From NCBI GenBank assembly GCA_963757605.1, contig CAVWSF010000002.1, positions 62,001 to 126,000 of the forward strand: 64,000 bases of DNA. The letters are read 5' to 3'. The translations under genes and the position numbers were made by a program. Shown here one piece after another: positions 42,251 to 51,346 of this stretch. Below the pieces are notes generated by a model. That model was not told where the DNA came from, ran no database searches, and saw only the letters and a program-made list of their open reading frames with translations. Position 1 is the first letter of the stretch. Every line of letters starts with the position of its first letter. Origin of the DNA: JAICJC01 sp963757605. Lineage in GTDB: Bacteria; Actinomycetota; Thermoleophilia; Gaiellales; JAICJC01.

Positions 42251-42955
42251 CTAGGTCGTCGTCCCCGACGTGGAGTTGGTGTCGGTGACGGTCGTCGTCT
42301 CGGTGACCGTGGCTGTGTCGGTGGTCGTCTCGGTGAGCGTGGTCGGGACGGTGATCGTGGTCTTGATAGTGGTCGTCGCGGTTGACGTCGTGCTGAGGAC
42401 GTCGGTGCTCACGACCGTCTGGGTCGTCGGCGGCAGCTGGACGGTGGTCGCGGGCACCGTGACGACCTTCCCCTTCACCCTTACCGTTTGGCCGGGCACA
42501 CGCACCGCCACGGGCTTGCCGGCGACGCGGATGACCTTGCCCTTCAGGTGGACGGTCACCGTCGCGGCATCGGCCGAGCTTCCGCCCCCGACCCAGTCGC
42601 CGAGCCACGCGCCGGAGGCGAAGATCGCCGCCAGCACGGGGACGCCCAGGAGCATGCGGTGGTGGTGGATCTTGTACAGGTGGCCGTTGGAGCCGCGACG
42701 GCCGCGCGGGCGGACGGCGGCGATCGGCTCGGACAGCGCCGTCGCGGCGGCGACGAGCTCGGGCTCCGGCTCTGCGGCCGGCGTCTGCTCGACCTCCGCG
42801 GCGATCGGCACCGGGGTGGCAGCGGCGACGGCTTCGCCCTCCTCGGCCCGCGGCACCCGCCGGATCACGACCATCGTCAGGAGCCGGAGCACGCCGACGA
42901 GAACGGCCCCGTTCACGACCAGAATCCCCGCAGCAATGAGCAGTCGCTCGATCAC
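42251..42955 (-). CDS. Two-TM protein with Thr-rich C-terminus
   Basis: About 234 residues from GTG 42955 (ATG 42994 would add 13). One N-terminal TM helix (LLIAAGILVVNGAVLVGVL), a basic/acidic cytoplasmic linker, a second TM helix (about 100-120, LLGVPVLAAIFASGAWLG), then an extracellular tail. The tail has beta-like VTVHLKGKVIRVAGKPVAVR repeats followed by about 60 residues that are mostly Thr with Ser/Val. The Thr-rich tail may be wall-spanning or glycosylated. No family recognised. Confidence 0.68.
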   Translation of the reverse strand: MIERLLIAAGILVVNGAVLVGVLRLLTMVVIRRVPRAEEGEAVAAATPVPIAAEVEQTPAAEPEPELVAAATALSEPIAAVRPRGRRGSNGHLYKIHHHRMLLGVPVLAAIFASGAWLGDWVGGGSSADAATVTVHLKGKVIRVAGKPVAVRVPGQTVRVKGKVVTVPATTVQLPPTTQTVVSTDVLSTTSTATTTIKTTITVPTTLTETTTDTATVTETTTVTDTNSTSGTTT

Positions 42956-43065
42956 GTTCCTACCTGACCCCCGCCGGGAGTCTACCGCGTTCAAGGCCGC
43001 TCGTCACCCCTTTCTTACACAGGTTGCGCCGCGACCGGCCGGGCGGCGATGATGGCCGCGTCTCC

Positions 43066-44583
43066 GTGCCGGACACCATCCCCAAGCTCTTCGACGATGC
43101 CGTCGCCGCCGCCCCTGCCAGCGTCTGGCTGCACGCCGGCGGCCGCACCTACACGTTCTCCGAGGCCCAGAGCCAGGTCGAACGGGCCGCCTCAGCCATC
43201 GCCCGGCAGGGCGTGCGCGCGGGCGATCTCGTGCTGGCAACGGCCCGCAACACGCCCGAGTACCTGTTCGCCTGGCTCGCCACCACCTGCTCCGGGGCGA
43301 TCGTCGTCGCCGTGAACCCGCGCGCCGGCGAGGCCGAGCTGACCGCGCTCGTCGCGCAGGTGCGCCCGCGGCTCGTCGTGACCGACTCCGAGGCGCCGGC
43401 CGCAATCCGGGAGACGGGCGTCCCGACCGTCGACGTGGCGGCGCTCTACGCCGAGCCGGCCGGCCAGGCGCCGTCCGGGCGCCCCGGGCCGGACGATCCC
43501 GCCGCCCTCATCCCGACCTCCGGGACGACGGGCCGCTCGAAGCTGGTCACGCAGACCCACCGCGCGTACGCGATGGCGGGCGAAGGCTTCCCGTGGTGGA
43601 TGGGGCTCGGCCCCGACGACCGGCTCATGACCTCGCTCCCGCTCTTCCACATCAACGCGCCGGCCTACTCCGTGCTGGGGTCGATCGCCGCGCGGGCGGG
43701 GCTGGTGCTCCTGCCGCGGTTCTCGGCGAGCACCTTCCTCGAATCCGCCCGCCGCCACGGCGCCACAGAGTTCAACGCGATCGGCGCGATGCTCGAGATC
43801 CTGATGCGCCAGCCCGAGCGCGAGGACGACGCCGAGACACCGCTTCGCCTGTGTTACACAGGCCCAGCCCCCACGAAACACCGTCAACTGGAGATCGAAG
43901 CCCGATTCGGCCTTCGAATCATCTGCGGCTACGCGCTCTCGGAGTCGCCGTACGGGATGATCTGGCCGCACGGGTCGCGGCCGTTCGGCACGCTGGGGAC
44001 GGTCCGCCAGCATCCCCGACTCGGAACCGTGAACGAGGCGCGGATCGTCGCCGACGGCGCCGTGGCTCCCGACGGCGGGGTGGGCGAGCTCGAGCTGCGA
44101 AACCCGGCGGTCATGCGCGGGTACTGGGACATGCCCGCCGAGACGGCCGAGGTGCTGAGCCCCGACGGGTGGCTGCGCACGGGCGACCTCGTCCACAAGA
44201 ACCCCGACGGGACGTACACGTTCGTCGGCCGTCGCAAAGAGGTCATCCGGCGCCGCGGCGAGAACGTGGCCCCAGCCGAGATCGAGGAGGCGCTCATGAG
44301 CCACGCCGACGTGACCGAGGCGGCGGTCATCGGGGTGCCCTCCGAGCTGACCGAGGAGGAGATCAAGGGCTTCGTCGCGGTGGCAGACCCTGCGGCGGCC
44401 GACCTGGCGGCGATCCGCGAGGCAGCGGCGGCGCTGCTCACGCCGTTCAAGGTGCCGCGCTACCTCGAGGCGGTGGCGGAGCTGCCGCACACGCCGACCG
44501 GCCGGATCGCCAAGCACGAGCTGCCGCGCGACCGGACCGGCGCCGAGGTGGACTTCGACCCACGTGTCCGGAGGGCAGGATGA
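43066..44583 (+). CDS. AMP-forming acyl-CoA ligase
   Basis: Adenylate-forming enzyme of about 505 residues that activates a carboxylic acid as acyl-AMP then acyl-CoA. It has the P-loop-like TSGTTGRSKLV, the GYALSESPYG core (A5), the hinge-proximal GWLRTGD, and RRKEVIRRRGENV (A8) plus the C-terminal catalytic lysine in PTGRIAKHEL. It is closest in feel to CaiC-type or medium-chain ligases; the acid is unknown. GTG 43066 matches the family start better than the ORF's first codon (43024). It overlaps the citryl-CoA-lyase-like gene (ATGA), so the two likely act together. Confidence 0.88.
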   Translation: MPDTIPKLFDDAVAAAPASVWLHAGGRTYTFSEAQSQVERAASAIARQGVRAGDLVLATARNTPEYLFAWLATTCSGAIVVAVNPRAGEAELTALVAQVRPRLVVTDSEAPAAIRETGVPTVDVAALYAEPAGQAPSGRPGPDDPAALIPTSGTTGRSKLVTQTHRAYAMAGEGFPWWMGLGPDDRLMTSLPLFHINAPAYSVLGSIAARAGLVLLPRFSASTFLESARRHGATEFNAIGAMLEILMRQPEREDDAETPLRLCYTGPAPTKHRQLEIEARFGLRIICGYALSESPYGMIWPHGSRPFGTLGTVRQHPRLGTVNEARIVADGAVAPDGGVGELELRNPAVMRGYWDMPAETAEVLSPDGWLRTGDLVHKNPDGTYTFVGRRKEVIRRRGENVAPAEIEEALMSHADVTEAAVIGVPSELTEEEIKGFVAVADPAAADLAAIREAAAALLTPFKVPRYLEAVAELPHTPTGRIAKHELPRDRTGAEVDFDPRVRRAG

Positions 44584-45338
44584 ACGATCGCGACTGGCTG
44601 CACACCGACGTCGGCGGCGCCGACGCCGACTCGATCACCGTCCGCGGCCGCAACCTGGCCACGGAGCTCATGGGCACGGTGACCTTCACGGAGCTCACGT
44701 TCCTGCTCGTGCAGGGCCGCACGCCGACGCCGCAGGAGACCGTGCTCCTCGACGCCGTGCTGGTCTCGCTCGCGGAGCACGGGCTGACGCCGACCGTGCT
44801 CGCCGCCCGGCTCACGCACACCGGGGCTCCCGAGTCCCTCCAGGGCGCGGTCGCCGCCGGCCTCCTGGGTGCGGGCTCCGTCTTCCTGGGCGTCGTCGAG
44901 GACACGGCGGGCTTCCTGGACGGCGTCCTTGAGGGCGCGGGCGAGGCCGGCGTGGAACAGGCCGCGGTGGACGCCGTCCGGGCCCGGATCGAGGCTGGCA
45001 AGCGGATCCCCGGCCTCGGCCACCCGGTCCACAAGGCCGGCGACCCGCGCACGGAGCGGATCTATGCGATCGCCCGCGACCAAGGGCTCGAGGGGCCGCA
45101 CCTGCGGGCGCTCGAGCTGGTCGCCGCCGCGCACCGCGAGGCGACCGGGAAGACGCTTCCCATCAACGGGGCCGGCGTCGCGGGCGCAGCGCTCGCGGAT
45201 CTCGGCTTCCCGGCCCGCATCGTCCGCGGAATGGCGCTCCTGGCGCGCACGGCCGGCCTGGTCGCCCACCTCGACGAGGAGATGGCCCGCGGGCTCGGCA
45301 TGGCGCTCTTCCGCGACGTCGAGCGCGGGGCGCGTTAG
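44580..45338 (+). CDS. Small citrate synthase-like/citryl-CoA lyase
   Basis: 252-residue protein of the citrate synthase superfamily, but much shorter than citrate synthase (about 380-430) because the large-domain N-terminus is absent. The GLGHPVHKAGDPRTERIY segment keeps the catalytic His and the CoA-binding features, and LPINGAGVAGAAL is the equivalent of the second active-site segment. Proteins of this size are annotated as citryl-CoA lyase (citrate to acetyl-CoA and oxaloacetate after CoA activation). ATGA coupling to an acyl-CoA ligase fits a two-step route: activate an acid with CoA, then cleave it. Confidence 0.82.
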   Translation: MNDRDWLHTDVGGADADSITVRGRNLATELMGTVTFTELTFLLVQGRTPTPQETVLLDAVLVSLAEHGLTPTVLAARLTHTGAPESLQGAVAAGLLGAGSVFLGVVEDTAGFLDGVLEGAGEAGVEQAAVDAVRARIEAGKRIPGLGHPVHKAGDPRTERIYAIARDQGLEGPHLRALELVAAAHREATGKTLPINGAGVAGAALADLGFPARIVRGMALLARTAGLVAHLDEEMARGLGMALFRDVERGAR

Positions 45339-46246
45339 CGCATGTAGAACGAGGTGTCGCCGGCCTGCTTGTAGGCGGCCAGCGAGGGACCGGACGTCTG
45401 GACGCGGTAGTCGCCCTCACGACGGTCGAAGTTCGACCAGACCACCCCGGCCACGTCCCACGCCTTGAACGTGTCGAACGCGTTCGCGATCCAGCGCGCC
45501 TTGGCGGTGGAGTCGGACGGATCCTCGGCGCAGCCGATCTCGCCGACGAAGAGCCGGTGCCCGTGGTTCGCCGCGAACCTGTGCGCGGCGCCGAAGATCT
45601 CCTTCACGCCGCGCCACTCGCCGGCCCGGTTGTAGCCGTCGACGCCGATCAGGTCGACCTTCCGTGGCAGGAACTTCGCAGCCTTCGCCGGGTCGTGATT
45701 TAGGTTGCCGGCCGCGGCGACCCACACCCACACGGCGTTCGTGACGTGCTCCTTCTTGAACACCTTGCGGACGCGCTTGTAGCTCGCGCGATAGTCGGCG
45801 GCCGTGCCGGTCTTGCAGTTGCCCTGCATCTCGTGGTTCCATGAGAAGTACACCTTGTACCGGTACTTGCGCACCTGGCGGGCGATCGAGTGCAGCTGCG
45901 TGTTGTAGGCCCCGGCGGCGACCGCGTGCCAGGCGACGCAGCGCGTGCCCATCTCGGACGTGACGTTCAGGTAGATCGGCTGGCCGCGGGACTTCATCAG
46001 CTGGGCGGCGCCGCCGCGCAGCGTCGTGTTGTCGAGCGCCCGGTAGAGCCGGTACAGGTGGAAGTGGCGCCCGACGTCGCTCTCGAGCGACAGCAGCGCC
46101 TGGTCTGAGCTTTCGCTCCCGTCCGGGGTCACCGCGGTGCCGAAGTAGGCCCCCTTGGAGGCAAAGGCCGGGACGGTTCCCAGCAGAGCGAGGACGACCA
46201 CGCCTACAACTACCCCGGCGAGCCTGGAGCGCATCGAGGCAACCAT
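45335..46246 (-). CDS. Secreted GH26-like glycoside hydrolase
   Basis: 303 residues with a signal peptide (about 1-29, ending FASKG) and a TIM-barrel hydrolase. YFSWNHEMQGN has the acid/base Glu expected in clan GH-A/GH26, and LFVGEIGC the nucleophile Glu near the C-terminus. GH26 enzymes act mainly on beta-mannans; the substrate here is inferred only from the fold. ATG 46246 is chosen over ATG 46234, 12 bases downstream; no Shine-Dalgarno sequence is clear. The stop overlaps that of the convergent gene by 4 bases. Confidence 0.78.
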   Translation of the reverse strand: MVASMRSRLAGVVVGVVVLALLGTVPAFASKGAYFGTAVTPDGSESSDQALLSLESDVGRHFHLYRLYRALDNTTLRGGAAQLMKSRGQPIYLNVTSEMGTRCVAWHAVAAGAYNTQLHSIARQVRKYRYKVYFSWNHEMQGNCKTGTAADYRASYKRVRKVFKKEHVTNAVWVWVAAAGNLNHDPAKAAKFLPRKVDLIGVDGYNRAGEWRGVKEIFGAAHRFAANHGHRLFVGEIGCAEDPSDSTAKARWIANAFDTFKAWDVAGVVWSNFDRREGDYRVQTSGPSLAAYKQAGDTSFYMR

Positions 46247-46308
46247 CGGCAGCAAACGTAAAGACAGGCTGAGGAAGAAGTAAGGATCTTGACAATCCAG
46301 GCCGGGTC

Positions 46309-46314
46309 TAGACT
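46309..46314 (+). promoter_or_regulatory. Leaderless-type -10 box TAGACT for the VOC gene
   Basis: TAGACT 7 bases before ATG 46322. A perfect TTGACA (46289-46294) lies upstream, but at a short 14-base spacing. Confidence 0.5.
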
Positions 46315-46321
46315 CGTGTGC

Positions 46322-46903
46322 ATGCGCAAGCTCCAGAGCCAGGGCGTCCACCACATCACGCTGGTCGGCGCCGACCGGCAGACCTCCATCGATTTCTGGG
46401 AGGGCGTGCTCGGGATGCCGTTCATCTTCGAGCAGCCGAACCTCGACAACGCCGCCGAGAGCCACCTCTACTTCGACCCGGGCGACGGCCGCCTGATCAC
46501 CGTCTTCACGAACGAGGAGCGAACGCCCGACCCGGCGCGGACCGCGACCGACCAGGGCTGCGTCCACCACGTGGCGTTCGCGCTGTCGCACGCCGTCTTC
46601 GCCCAGACCGTCGAGCGGCTCGACGAGCGCGGGATCCGCCACAGCGGGGTCAAGGATCGCGGGTTCATGGACTCGATCTACTTCGAGGATCCGCTGGGCC
46701 TTCTGATCGAGCTCGCGTCCTATCGGTTCGAGCCGCCGTTGGGGTACGCTCACGCAGACGTGCTGCGAGGGGCGCACCGGATCCGCGTGGCCCGAGGCGA
46801 CGAGAACATCGCCGAGGTGCATCTGGCCGACGCGATCGAGGAGCTGGTGCGCACGTCGCGCCCGTCGCTCTCCGAGGATCGTTCGCCCAAAGACCCCTAC
46901 TGA
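46322..46903 (+). CDS. VOC-superfamily (glyoxalase/dioxygenase) protein
   Basis: 193 residues made of two beta-alpha-beta-beta-beta modules (QGVHHITLVGADRQTSIDF and GCVHHVAFALSHAVFAQTV), with metal-ligand candidates H in VHHITL, H in VHHVAF and E in LLIELASY. Extradiol dioxygenases and glyoxalases share this layout. A C-terminal tail of about 45 residues is extra. It may act with the GST-like gene 31 bases downstream; substrate unknown. Confidence 0.85.
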   Translation: MRKLQSQGVHHITLVGADRQTSIDFWEGVLGMPFIFEQPNLDNAAESHLYFDPGDGRLITVFTNEERTPDPARTATDQGCVHHVAFALSHAVFAQTVERLDERGIRHSGVKDRGFMDSIYFEDPLGLLIELASYRFEPPLGYAHADVLRGAHRIRVARGDENIAEVHLADAIEELVRTSRPSLSEDRSPKDPY

Positions 46904-46934
46904 GCGCGCCTGCGGGGCAGGCCGGGAGGACACC

Positions 46935-47633
46935 ATGGCCGACATCACGATTCACATCCTGAAGCCGAGCGTGAACAACCTGACCGCGCGCATCTTCGTG
47001 CGGGCCGCCGGGCTCGACTTCGAGGAGATCGACGCCTGGGGCGTCACGACCTCCCCCGAGTTCCTGAAGATGAACCCGGCCCACCTGACGCCGACGATCC
47101 AGGAGGCGGGCCTGCCGAAGGGCGCGCTCTGGGAGAGCTGCGCGATCATGCAGTACCTGTGCAACAAGCACAGCCTCACCCGCTTCTACCCGTCCGAGCC
47201 GGCCGAGCGGGCCATGATCGACAGCGCCATGTACTACCTGCTCGCCACGCTCTACCCGCTCCTGGCGCGGGCGACGTACCCGGCACTCGGCTTCCCCCAG
47301 TACCCGGGGGAGGTCGGCTCGTCGGACGCGGATGCGGACGCCAAGGCGGAGGCCCAGCGCGCCGCCGAGGCGGCGCTCGCCGAGCCGCTCGAGGTCTACC
47401 GCTCCTTCTTCCTCGACGGGAAGCCCTTCATCGGCGGCTCGGAGCCCTCGATCGCGGACATGCGCCTGGCGGCGTCGCTCGAGTTCCTGAAGGCGATCGA
47501 CTACGACTCGCCCGAGTGGCTCGGCGACTACATGACCGCCATGGAGCAGGCGCTCGGCGACGCCTACACAGAGCCGGCGGCCGACGTGCGCGGCTACATC
47601 GCCCACGTGAAGTCGCAGCAGGCGAGCGCGTAG
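46935..47633 (+). CDS. Glutathione S-transferase-like protein
   Basis: 232 residues. N-terminal thioredoxin-like domain (KPSVNNLTARIFVRAAGLDFEEI, MNPAHLTPTI with the cis-Pro) and an all-helical C-terminal domain (SIADMRLAASLEFL). GST-fold proteins are unusual in Actinobacteria, which mostly use mycothiol, so another thiol or a ligand-binding role is possible. ATG 46935 has GGGAGGA upstream. Its stop directly abuts the stop of the convergent subtilase gene. Confidence 0.87.
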   Translation: MADITIHILKPSVNNLTARIFVRAAGLDFEEIDAWGVTTSPEFLKMNPAHLTPTIQEAGLPKGALWESCAIMQYLCNKHSLTRFYPSEPAERAMIDSAMYYLLATLYPLLARATYPALGFPQYPGEVGSSDADADAKAEAQRAAEAALAEPLEVYRSFFLDGKPFIGGSEPSIADMRLAASLEFLKAIDYDSPEWLGDYMTAMEQALGDAYTEPAADVRGYIAHVKSQQASA

Positions 47634-49592
47634 CTACGGGGTCGTGAAGGCGCGGTCGACGCCGTAGGCGGTGCCGAAGGCGTTCTGGGCGACCATCCGG
47701 AAGTGGTAGGTCGTGTGCGACGTGAGGCCCGTGATGTTGCCGTACACCGGGACGGCCTTCACGCCGCCGGCGAGCGGGAGGTCGTCGGTCTCGCTCCCGT
47801 ACGCCGTCGTCGGGCCGTACTCGAACCAGTAGGTGGTGGCGGCGTTGCGGGCGTTCACCGTGCCCGCCACGAGCGCCTGGGTCTGGTACGTCCAGTAGGC
47901 GCTCCCGGTCGTCACGATGGGCGCGGCGCCCGGCGTCGTGAACGTCGCGTCGCCCGTCGTCGTCACGCCTGAGAGCGTGGTCAAGACGAGCTCGTAGTGG
48001 TAGGTCTGGTTGGGGGCGAGGCCCGTGAGCGGCGCGGCCACCGGCAGATCCGACGTCGCCGCGGCCGTCGCCTTCAGCGAGGTGTGCGAGCCGTACGCGG
48101 AGCCGAGGCCCCAGTTGAAGAGCCAGGTCGCCGGGCGGCCGTGCGGGTTCACCGTCGCGTTCAGGGTCGCGCTCGCGGCGGTCACGGAGCTCGGGCTGGC
48201 GAGCGCCGCGTCGGGCGGCGGGATCGACGCCACCGCCAGCGCGCCTGCGGCGTTCAGCCGGCGGCCGCTCGCGAAGTACGTGGTGAGGGCGGTCTTGCGG
48301 TCGGCGCCGTTCAGGATCGCGGCCTCGACGGCCGCCACGGAACGGGTCGGGTACGCCGCGAAGACCAGGGCGGCGACGCCGGCGACGTGCGGCGAGGCCA
48401 TCGACGTGCCGTTGTAGTAGCCATATTGGTCGCCCGGGAGCGTGCTCAGGATGTTGACGCCCGGCGCGGCGATGTCGACCTGGGTCGGGGCGTAGTTCGA
48501 GAACGACGCCCGCGCGTCGGTCGGCCCGGTGGCTCCGACGCAGAGCACGTTCGCCGCCGGGAGCGTGCACGGCGACACCGCCGTGCTCTTGATGTTCTGA
48601 TTCGAGTTGCCGGCCGAGACGACGAAGAGCGTGTTCGGGGCGCCGTTGATCGCCGCCAGCTCCGCGCTCGACGTGTAGTTGCCGCCCAGGCTGGCGTTCA
48701 CGACCTTCGCGCCCATCCGCCCGGCGTACGCGAACGCGGCCGCGACTGCTGCGTCGGAGAGCGCGCCGTTCGCGTCGGCCACGCGCAGCGGCATGATCTG
48801 GACGTTCCAGTTGACGCCCGCCACGCCGGTGCCGTTGTCGCCGGCGGCGCCGATCGTCCCGGCCACATGGGTGCCGTGGCCGACGACGTCGATCGGGTCG
48901 TTCGTGCCGAGGCCGAAGTTCCAGCCGTGCCAGTCGTCGACGTAGCCGTTGCCGTCGTCGTCGACGCCGTTCGACTCCTTGCCGCCGCCGGTCTCGCCGG
49001 GGTTCGTCCAGATGTTGGCGGCCAGGTCCGCGTGGGTGTAGTCGACGCCGGTGTCGACCACGCCCACCACCACGTTGGCGGAGCCCGTCGTCTGGTCCCA
49101 CGCCTCCGGGGCGTCGATGTCGGCATCGGCCGTACCCGTCGCGCTCTGAACGCTCTGGCCGGTGTTGGCGAGGCCCCAGTCCTGGGCGAACATGGGGTCG
49201 TCCGGCGTCGTCGCGTTCAGCGACACGTACCGGTTCGGCTGCGCCCAGCGCACGCCGTGTGACCGCTCAAGGGCTCGGGCCGCGTGGGTGGCGGTCCGCC
49301 CCGGGGGGAGCACGTGCACGAGCCACAGCCCGCGCGTCCCCAACCACCTGCGCAGGCTGACGCCCGCGGCCGCCGCGACGTGGACCCGACGCGTCGGACC
49401 GACGTGCGGCGCGAACCGCACGATGAGCTCGCCGGGGACGGCGCCGTGGCGGACGGTGCGAATGGCGGCGTGGTTCGAGAGCGGCGGCGCGGGGTGGCCC
49501 GGCGCGGACGCCTGCGAGACGGCAGGCAGGAGCATGGCGCAGGCGGCGCCTGCGAGCACGCGTGCAGCGGTGATGCGGGGCCTCGATGCCAT
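47634..49592 (-). CDS. Secreted subtilisin-like serine protease with two C-terminal FN3-like domains
   Basis: 652 residues. Signal peptide (about 1-29), an S8 propeptide-like region (ELIVRFAPHV, WAQPNRYVSLN), then the S8 catalytic domain with Asp in VVDTGVDYTHAD, His in GHGTHVAGT, oxyanion Asn in SAGNSNQN, and Ser in GTSMASPHVAG. Two similar beta domains of about 95 residues follow, each ending in TFTTP-like sequence and containing a W/Y-x-F-E/N-Y-G-x-x-x-x-Y-G motif. No wall anchor is seen, so it is probably released. ATG 49592 has GGAGG upstream. Confidence 0.93.
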   Translation of the reverse strand: MASRPRITAARVLAGAACAMLLPAVSQASAPGHPAPPLSNHAAIRTVRHGAVPGELIVRFAPHVGPTRRVHVAAAAGVSLRRWLGTRGLWLVHVLPPGRTATHAARALERSHGVRWAQPNRYVSLNATTPDDPMFAQDWGLANTGQSVQSATGTADADIDAPEAWDQTTGSANVVVGVVDTGVDYTHADLAANIWTNPGETGGGKESNGVDDDGNGYVDDWHGWNFGLGTNDPIDVVGHGTHVAGTIGAAGDNGTGVAGVNWNVQIMPLRVADANGALSDAAVAAAFAYAGRMGAKVVNASLGGNYTSSAELAAINGAPNTLFVVSAGNSNQNIKSTAVSPCTLPAANVLCVGATGPTDARASFSNYAPTQVDIAAPGVNILSTLPGDQYGYYNGTSMASPHVAGVAALVFAAYPTRSVAAVEAAILNGADRKTALTTYFASGRRLNAAGALAVASIPPPDAALASPSSVTAASATLNATVNPHGRPATWLFNWGLGSAYGSHTSLKATAAATSDLPVAAPLTGLAPNQTYHYELVLTTLSGVTTTGDATFTTPGAAPIVTTGSAYWTYQTQALVAGTVNARNAATTYWFEYGPTTAYGSETDDLPLAGGVKAVPVYGNITGLTSHTTYHFRMVAQNAFGTAYGVDRAFTTP

Positions 49593-49729
49593 GGAGCCTC
49601 CATGCGATGGCGGTCGACGCTGGGGTGGGCCTGCTCATCCGTGGCCGGCCTTCCTTCTGTCATCGACTGGAAGGGGCTGGATCTTTTGCCCCTTGGGGAG
49701 CGCTTGCCTACGCCTAGCGGGGAGGCGGG

Positions 49730-50742
49730 CTACGTGCCCCAGGCCGGGCGCATCGCCTCGACGCTCGCGATCGGCGGCGCGGTCGCAGCAACCGGGTCGA
49801 TCTCCGGGACGATGCTGTGGCCGGCCAGCGCGGCGACGACGCGGTCAAGGAAGCGCTCCGAGATGCCAAGCAGAATCGCGACCGCGATCACGGCCGTCGT
49901 GGGATGCGTGAGCGGATGTGCGCCGAACGAGGCCGACGCGTCGGCGACGACGCCGCTCTTCTCGAGCCCGAGGATCAGGTACATGCCCGCCCAGGCGCCG
50001 ATCGCGCCGGCCATCGGGCTCAGGAAGATGAGCGACCACGAGAAGCCGTAGTCCGTCCGGATCGGGCGCCGCTTCAGCGCCCGCTGCATGCGGCTCAGGA
50101 GACCGCCTACGGCCCCGGCGAAGAGGAGCATGCCCTGGCCGCGGCAGACGATCAGGACGGCCGCCAGGAGCCCAGCCCATTCGAACCACGCGATCTTGTT
50201 CTTGAGGCTCCAGAGCTCGGAGTACGCCGTGTCGCGACGCGAGTAGACGTCGGCGAGCATCTCGCCGATTGTGGCTCGCACGACATCCGGACGCCCGAGC
50301 TCAGCCTTGTCGAGAGTGTCTGACCACAGCTGCCGCTGGCCGTCGGGGAGCGACTGGAGCTCGCACCGCGCGCGCTGAAGACGGCCGTGGACGGAGATGT
50401 CGGGGAGGAGCCACGCCACGATCAGCCGCTCCGCCTCGTGGGCCGCCGAGAGCGCGCCGGCCTCGCGGCTGCCGCTCCACGAGAAGAACTCGCGCAGCCG
50501 CGCGAACCGGCCATGCGGCTCGAGGGCCGCCTCCGCATCGTCGAGCATCTCGAGCGTCGAGGACCGGACGGCCCTCGCGTGTGCGTCGTCATGACATTCG
50601 GGCGTCGCGGTGAGGCGCCTGCGCTGGAAGGCGAGCCTGCTCCGGGCCCCCGCAGCGGATCGGCGACGAACTGCTTTCGCAGCGTCTGCGCGAGCAGGAA
50701 GTACGCCGCGATCACCAGGAAACCGGTCGACCGATCCGACAC
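49730..50742 (-). CDS. Multi-TM membrane protein of unknown function, apparent frameshift
   Basis: The C-terminal 272 residues (49730-50548) contain three TM helices (about AGLLAAVLIVCRGQGMLLFAG; a middle GWSLIFLSPMAGAIGA-type helix; AVIAVAILLGISERFL) and an N-terminal soluble helical region. The real start seems to be GTG 50742 in another frame, with GGAGG 7 bases upstream, giving SDRSTGFLVIAAYFLLAQTL as a first TM helix. Adding one G to the GGGGG run (complement of 50647-50651) joins the two frames in a sensible sequence. If so the intact protein has about 338 residues and four TM helices. No family recognised. Confidence 0.6.
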
Positions 50743-50866
50743 CTCAGCACCTCCGACCCAGAACGCTGCCCATGCTCGACCCGACGGCACGAGCGGCGCC
50801 GATCGTCCGCCGGCTCGCATTCGTGAGAGGATCGCTTGTCATCATCGGCACGAGAAAGGACGGGGC

Positions 50867-51337
50867 ATGGGCATCTGGGGCACGAGGCGGCGACTGCTCG
50901 CCGCCACAGGGATCGCGGTCGTCGTCGCGGCCGGCGGGGCATCGATCGCACGCGCGGGCGGGGCCGCCGCGCACAGGGAGCTCGTCCTGACCGAGACGAC
51001 GACGGACCGCGCGAGCGTCGACGTCGACCGGTCGGGCACGTCGACGCCGGGCGACGCGTTCATCTTCCACAGCGTGCTGACGGACGGGGCCGGGGCGACC
51101 GTCGGGAGCGTCGACGGCCACTGCGTCGTCCTGCTCGGCGCGCGCAACCTGTGCCACTCGGTCGTCTCGCTCTCACGCGGTACGCTCAGCACGACGTTCG
51201 TGGCCGACGGCGGGTCCGCGACGCTCGCCATCTCGATCGACGGCGGCACGGGCCGCTACGACCGGGCGCGCGGTCAGATCACGGCGACGCGAGCGACGTC
51301 CACGGCGTTCACCGAGGAGCTCGACATCGACCGCTGA
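50867..51337 (+). CDS. Secreted allene-oxide-cyclase/dirigent-like barrel protein
   Basis: 156 residues with a signal peptide that has an RRR followed by a hydrophobic core (about 1-32), then a small beta-barrel. GDAFIFHSVLTDGAGATVG, CVVLLGARNLCHSVVSL and GGTGRYDRARGQIT match the allene oxide cyclase barrel-like secreted proteins found in Streptomyces and relatives. Two cysteines about 10 residues apart may form a disulfide. Function in bacteria is unknown. ATG 50867 has AAAGGA 6 bases upstream. Confidence 0.78.
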   Translation: MGIWGTRRRLLAATGIAVVVAAGGASIARAGGAAAHRELVLTETTTDRASVDVDRSGTSTPGDAFIFHSVLTDGAGATVGSVDGHCVVLLGARNLCHSVVSLSRGTLSTTFVADGGSATLAISIDGGTGRYDRARGQITATRATSTAFTEELDIDR

Positions 51338-51346
51338 GCGCGGCGC

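Noticed and set aside
42270..42460. Short tandem-repeat tract rich in GTC/GGT triplets
   Set aside because: It is the codon pattern of the Thr-rich tail of the gene on the other strand, not a separate repeat element or CRISPR.
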